Below, in pieces: positions 31,325 through 33,533 of a DNA stretch of 33,533 nucleotides. The DNA is taken from assembly GCA_033557685.1 (NCBI GenBank), contig JAWQRN010000229.1, positions 1 through 33,533 on the forward strand. The letters run 5' to 3'. This DNA comes from Sperchopsis tessellata. Lineage: Eukaryota > Arthropoda > Insecta > Coleoptera > Hydrophilidae. The position numbers and the translations under genes were made by a program. Under the pieces are notes generated by a model that ran no database searches, was not told the DNA's origin, and worked only from the letters and a program-made list of their open reading frames with translations. Positions within the stretch are counted from its first letter, which is position 1, and each line of letters opens with the position of its first letter.

Positions 31325-32042
31325 GGGTAATGCTCCTGTTCTTCGATCCTTTAAAGTAATGGTTGCGACATGTCCAGTACAACCGTAGAAACAAGCGATC
31401 ACTTTCTTCGAAGTGCTTCGTGAACGAACAACTTTTGTGGGATTCGGTTCATCTTGGATCATCCAAACAGTGGATTATTGCTTCGTTTCCAGTTCATACG
31501 AATATATCAAAGTTTCGTCACCTATTACGATATTGTATACGGATTTTCCTATTCCTTGGTCGAATTTTTGAGATTCGGTAAAATAATGCGTAATATATCG
31601 GGAACACATCTTTGTCACAGCTAAATATTCATGCAAAATCGAATGTACTCTTCGATATGCTTAATCATACCTCTATCTCACTATAAGCCAAATCCTAATC
31701 TATTTCAACTACAACCGATTTTGGTCGACCTTCACGAAACTCATCACTGTAGGACTCACGACCACGACGAAATTCTACAGACCAATTGTAAACAGCTTTT
31801 TCTAATGGTGTTTTATTACCAAAGTTGAACGAAGCGGTTCTATGCATTGTTGTTGAGTTAGGCCTTTATTAAAATCGTAAAAATCATCCAAAAAAACCTT
31901 CACTTGAAACAAACTACTCTGCTAATTTATAAGCTGCCACTGTTTTCATAATAACAAATATCTATTTTACGACAATAATAATGACACATCTCAATAGCGT
32001 CACCTAGAGGCTGTTTGTAAGCACTTAAAAGGTAACCCTCAT
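31325..32042 (-). pseudogene. Mariner-3: 5' half of a mariner transposase
   Basis: From ATG at 31949, frames shift between pieces. RVFLDDFYDF-like codons and the QQCIEPLRSTF region lead to KTPLEKAVYNWSVEFRRGRE and SDEFREGRPKSVVV. This is the paired helix-turn-helix DNA-binding domain with its GRP linker. Then come VIGDETLIYSYELETKQ (first catalytic Asp in GDE), STVWMIQDEPNPTKVVRS, STSKKVIACFYGCTGHVA and LKDRRTGALP, where it stops (31325). The second and third catalytic residues are absent by truncation. The end GGTTACCTTTTAAGTG on minus near 32020-32040 is probably the terminal inverted repeat. A different lineage from mariner-1 and mariner-2. Confidence 0.85.
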
Positions 32043-32127
32043 ATATGTGGGACTGGGAATGATTTATTTTTCATTATGATTTTGATTTCTATTCAGACGA
32101 TACCAAACACTTTTCCTAACTATATGT

Positions 32128-32168
32128 GTTAGTAATGTCCCCTGTAACAGTGGACGATGCGTAGGAAA
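32128..32168 (+). ncRNA. Hammerhead-like ribozyme core (copy B)
   Basis: AATGTCCCCTGTAACAGTGG, then ACGATGCGTAGGAAAG. Stem II TGTCC/GGAC is intact, GAAAC has become GATGC and the first box is degraded. It aligns base for base with copy A over about 25 positions, and both are followed by an A-rich GAAA stretch and TATAAG. It lies about 90 bp outside the mariner-3 end, with no Penelope coding sequence around it. Confidence 0.45.
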
Positions 32169-33533
32169 GAAAAAAGGCCACCATATAAGTTGATGATTTC
32201 GATAATTATTTAAGTAGAATGAACACTAGTCAGTTCACCAGTATACAGCAAGCGGGTCGGGATGACAGAAGTGAGCTGTTGGAGGGGCTCGAGATGATCA
32301 GAGTTCTGTAGAACCTCGAATGTTAGGATAGTCACTATGGTACGCTACTGGAATTCTTCTGTGACTTTAGATTAATATACAATTTATATCTAATATAATA
32401 GTTGTCTTAAATCAAAGTTTTGAACAACCCTTCCTAAACGTAACTATGTCAAACAAACAGTAAGTCCTGAAAATGTAATTTTGTATAAAAGAACTGGTAT
32501 ATACAATAATAAATGTTACAAATTAATGAAATAAACAAATGTCCGCACTCGTGATTAGGGGAACGCCATTATAAATATACCTAAAATGAATGGCATTTTG
32601 AAGTATTAAATAATATTACTTCCTGATACTAAAGTAAACCCAGTCATCCAAATTGTATTAAATAGGATAACATTAAACTTAAATTTAGTTATGAGAGGAA
32701 AATTTCAACGTAGATCGTTTGTAAAAGTAATATTTATAAAATTAAAACATATAAGTGAGGATGAAGGTACTAAAGCGTATCTTAATTCAATTTTCGTCTG
32801 AATGAGTATTGCTGTATTATTTGTATCATGTTCTGTACTTCGTTCATACCACGGGCACCCGTTCAAGCTGGGACTAAATCTAGATTGAAATTAACCGATT
32901 TGCATAATAATATGAATATAAAATTTCGATCCTATTGTGGTTTTTAGATAGCAAATAAAATATGACCGTAACACTGTGCAAATATTGGTTTTGGTTGGAA
33001 GCATTAAAAAGCATTTTAAATTGACGTTTTACATATGTAAATATTAAATTCAAAAATAGCGAACAATGGTTCTATTGAGCGGTGGGGAGCCCATCATATA
33101 CAAGGCGAGTGTGCACACTGGCACATTCCAGATTGAGCAAATATATCTATCGTATTGCATACCATTATAACTACCACATGCAACTGTTATTGTTTGGAAA
33201 AACTAAAGAGGATCTTTCAAGGATGCGAGTTGGTTTAAAGGGGGTTAGAATAATTGTATACTATAAAATAATATTTATATATTGATAAGTTACATTTCTT
33301 GGACATACTAGAAACTGTATTATATGTTCAAGCAGTTTTATGTTAACTATGAAACAAAATAGCAAAAAAAATATGTGAATTGCTGTGCCTAAATTGTGCG
33401 ATTTATAGGAGTTTGAATGGGTTCTTCTATTTATAATATGAGTGGAATTAAGCTTGAATACCACAGCGTAAACTGTCGAATAAAATAGAGCAATGTGACT
33501 AAGAAATATCATGAATGCATGGCACTTTATAGG
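32169..33533. other. AT-rich spacer to the end of the window
   Basis: Open frames 33082-33285 (plus) and 33261-33512 (minus) show no motif. 32240-32350 is slightly richer in G+C. Nothing else recognised. Confidence 0.55.

Noticed and set aside
1..33533. CRISPR arrays, operons, riboswitches or phage features
   Set aside because: No regularly spaced repeats, no dense coding and no bacterial signals. The sequence is clearly eukaryotic intergenic DNA.

Overview
The window looks like a stretch of intergenic DNA from an AT-rich animal genome, most likely an arthropod and probably an insect. I recognise no intact host gene and no prokaryotic feature. The organism guess rests on the element mix: Penelope-like retroelements with GIY-YIG endonuclease ends, two piggyBac families, three IS630/Tc1/mariner lineages, non-LTR retrotransposons and a tRNA-derived SINE. 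The spacers are rich in A+T and stops. Every recognisable protein sequence is broken by stops, frameshifts or deletions, so this is a graveyard of old mobile elements.

Layout, left to right. 1-2140: a (TA)n tract, a T-rich stretch, a hammerhead-like motif and a minus-strand jockey-like LINE remnant. 2780-3260: a GC/CpG-rich island that contains a good splice donor. 3700-4700: Penelope-like element PLE-1 (minus) with a degraded hammerhead-like motif at its 3' end. 5321-5572: SINE copy 1 (minus). 6195-8190: a plus-strand LINE interrupted by a hammerhead-bearing insertion and by a mariner (7201-7943). 13120-13500: PLE-2 (minus). 14052-15842: a mariner pair in inverted arrangement. 15940-16088: a near-perfect 70-bp-arm foldback element. 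17032-17857: two diverged direct repeats around an A/C-rich core. 19235-20900: piggyBac A (minus). 22979-23314: a 171-bp tandem duplication. 23430-23700: PLE-3 reverse-transcriptase fragment (plus). 24553-26941: piggyBac B with both TTAA-type ends, carrying SINE copy 2 inside it. 28591-30087: PLE-4 (plus) framed by about 130-bp inverted repeats, each containing a hammerhead-like core. 31325-32042: a third mariner (minus), followed by another hammerhead-like core near 32134.

The most interesting pattern is the scatter of seven hammerhead-ribozyme-like cores. Four of them (near 6651, 28670 on minus, 30013 and 32134) align with one another as one family, and two of those four form the inverted ends of PLE-4. 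Penelope-like elements are known to carry hammerhead motifs in their terminal repeats, so the phenomenon is known. The number of lineages, the solo copies away from any coding remnant, and the inverted framing of PLE-4 are worth checking. Nested insertions give a relative order: LINE-2 is older than mariner-1 and than the hammerhead insertion, and piggyBac B is older than SINE copy 2.
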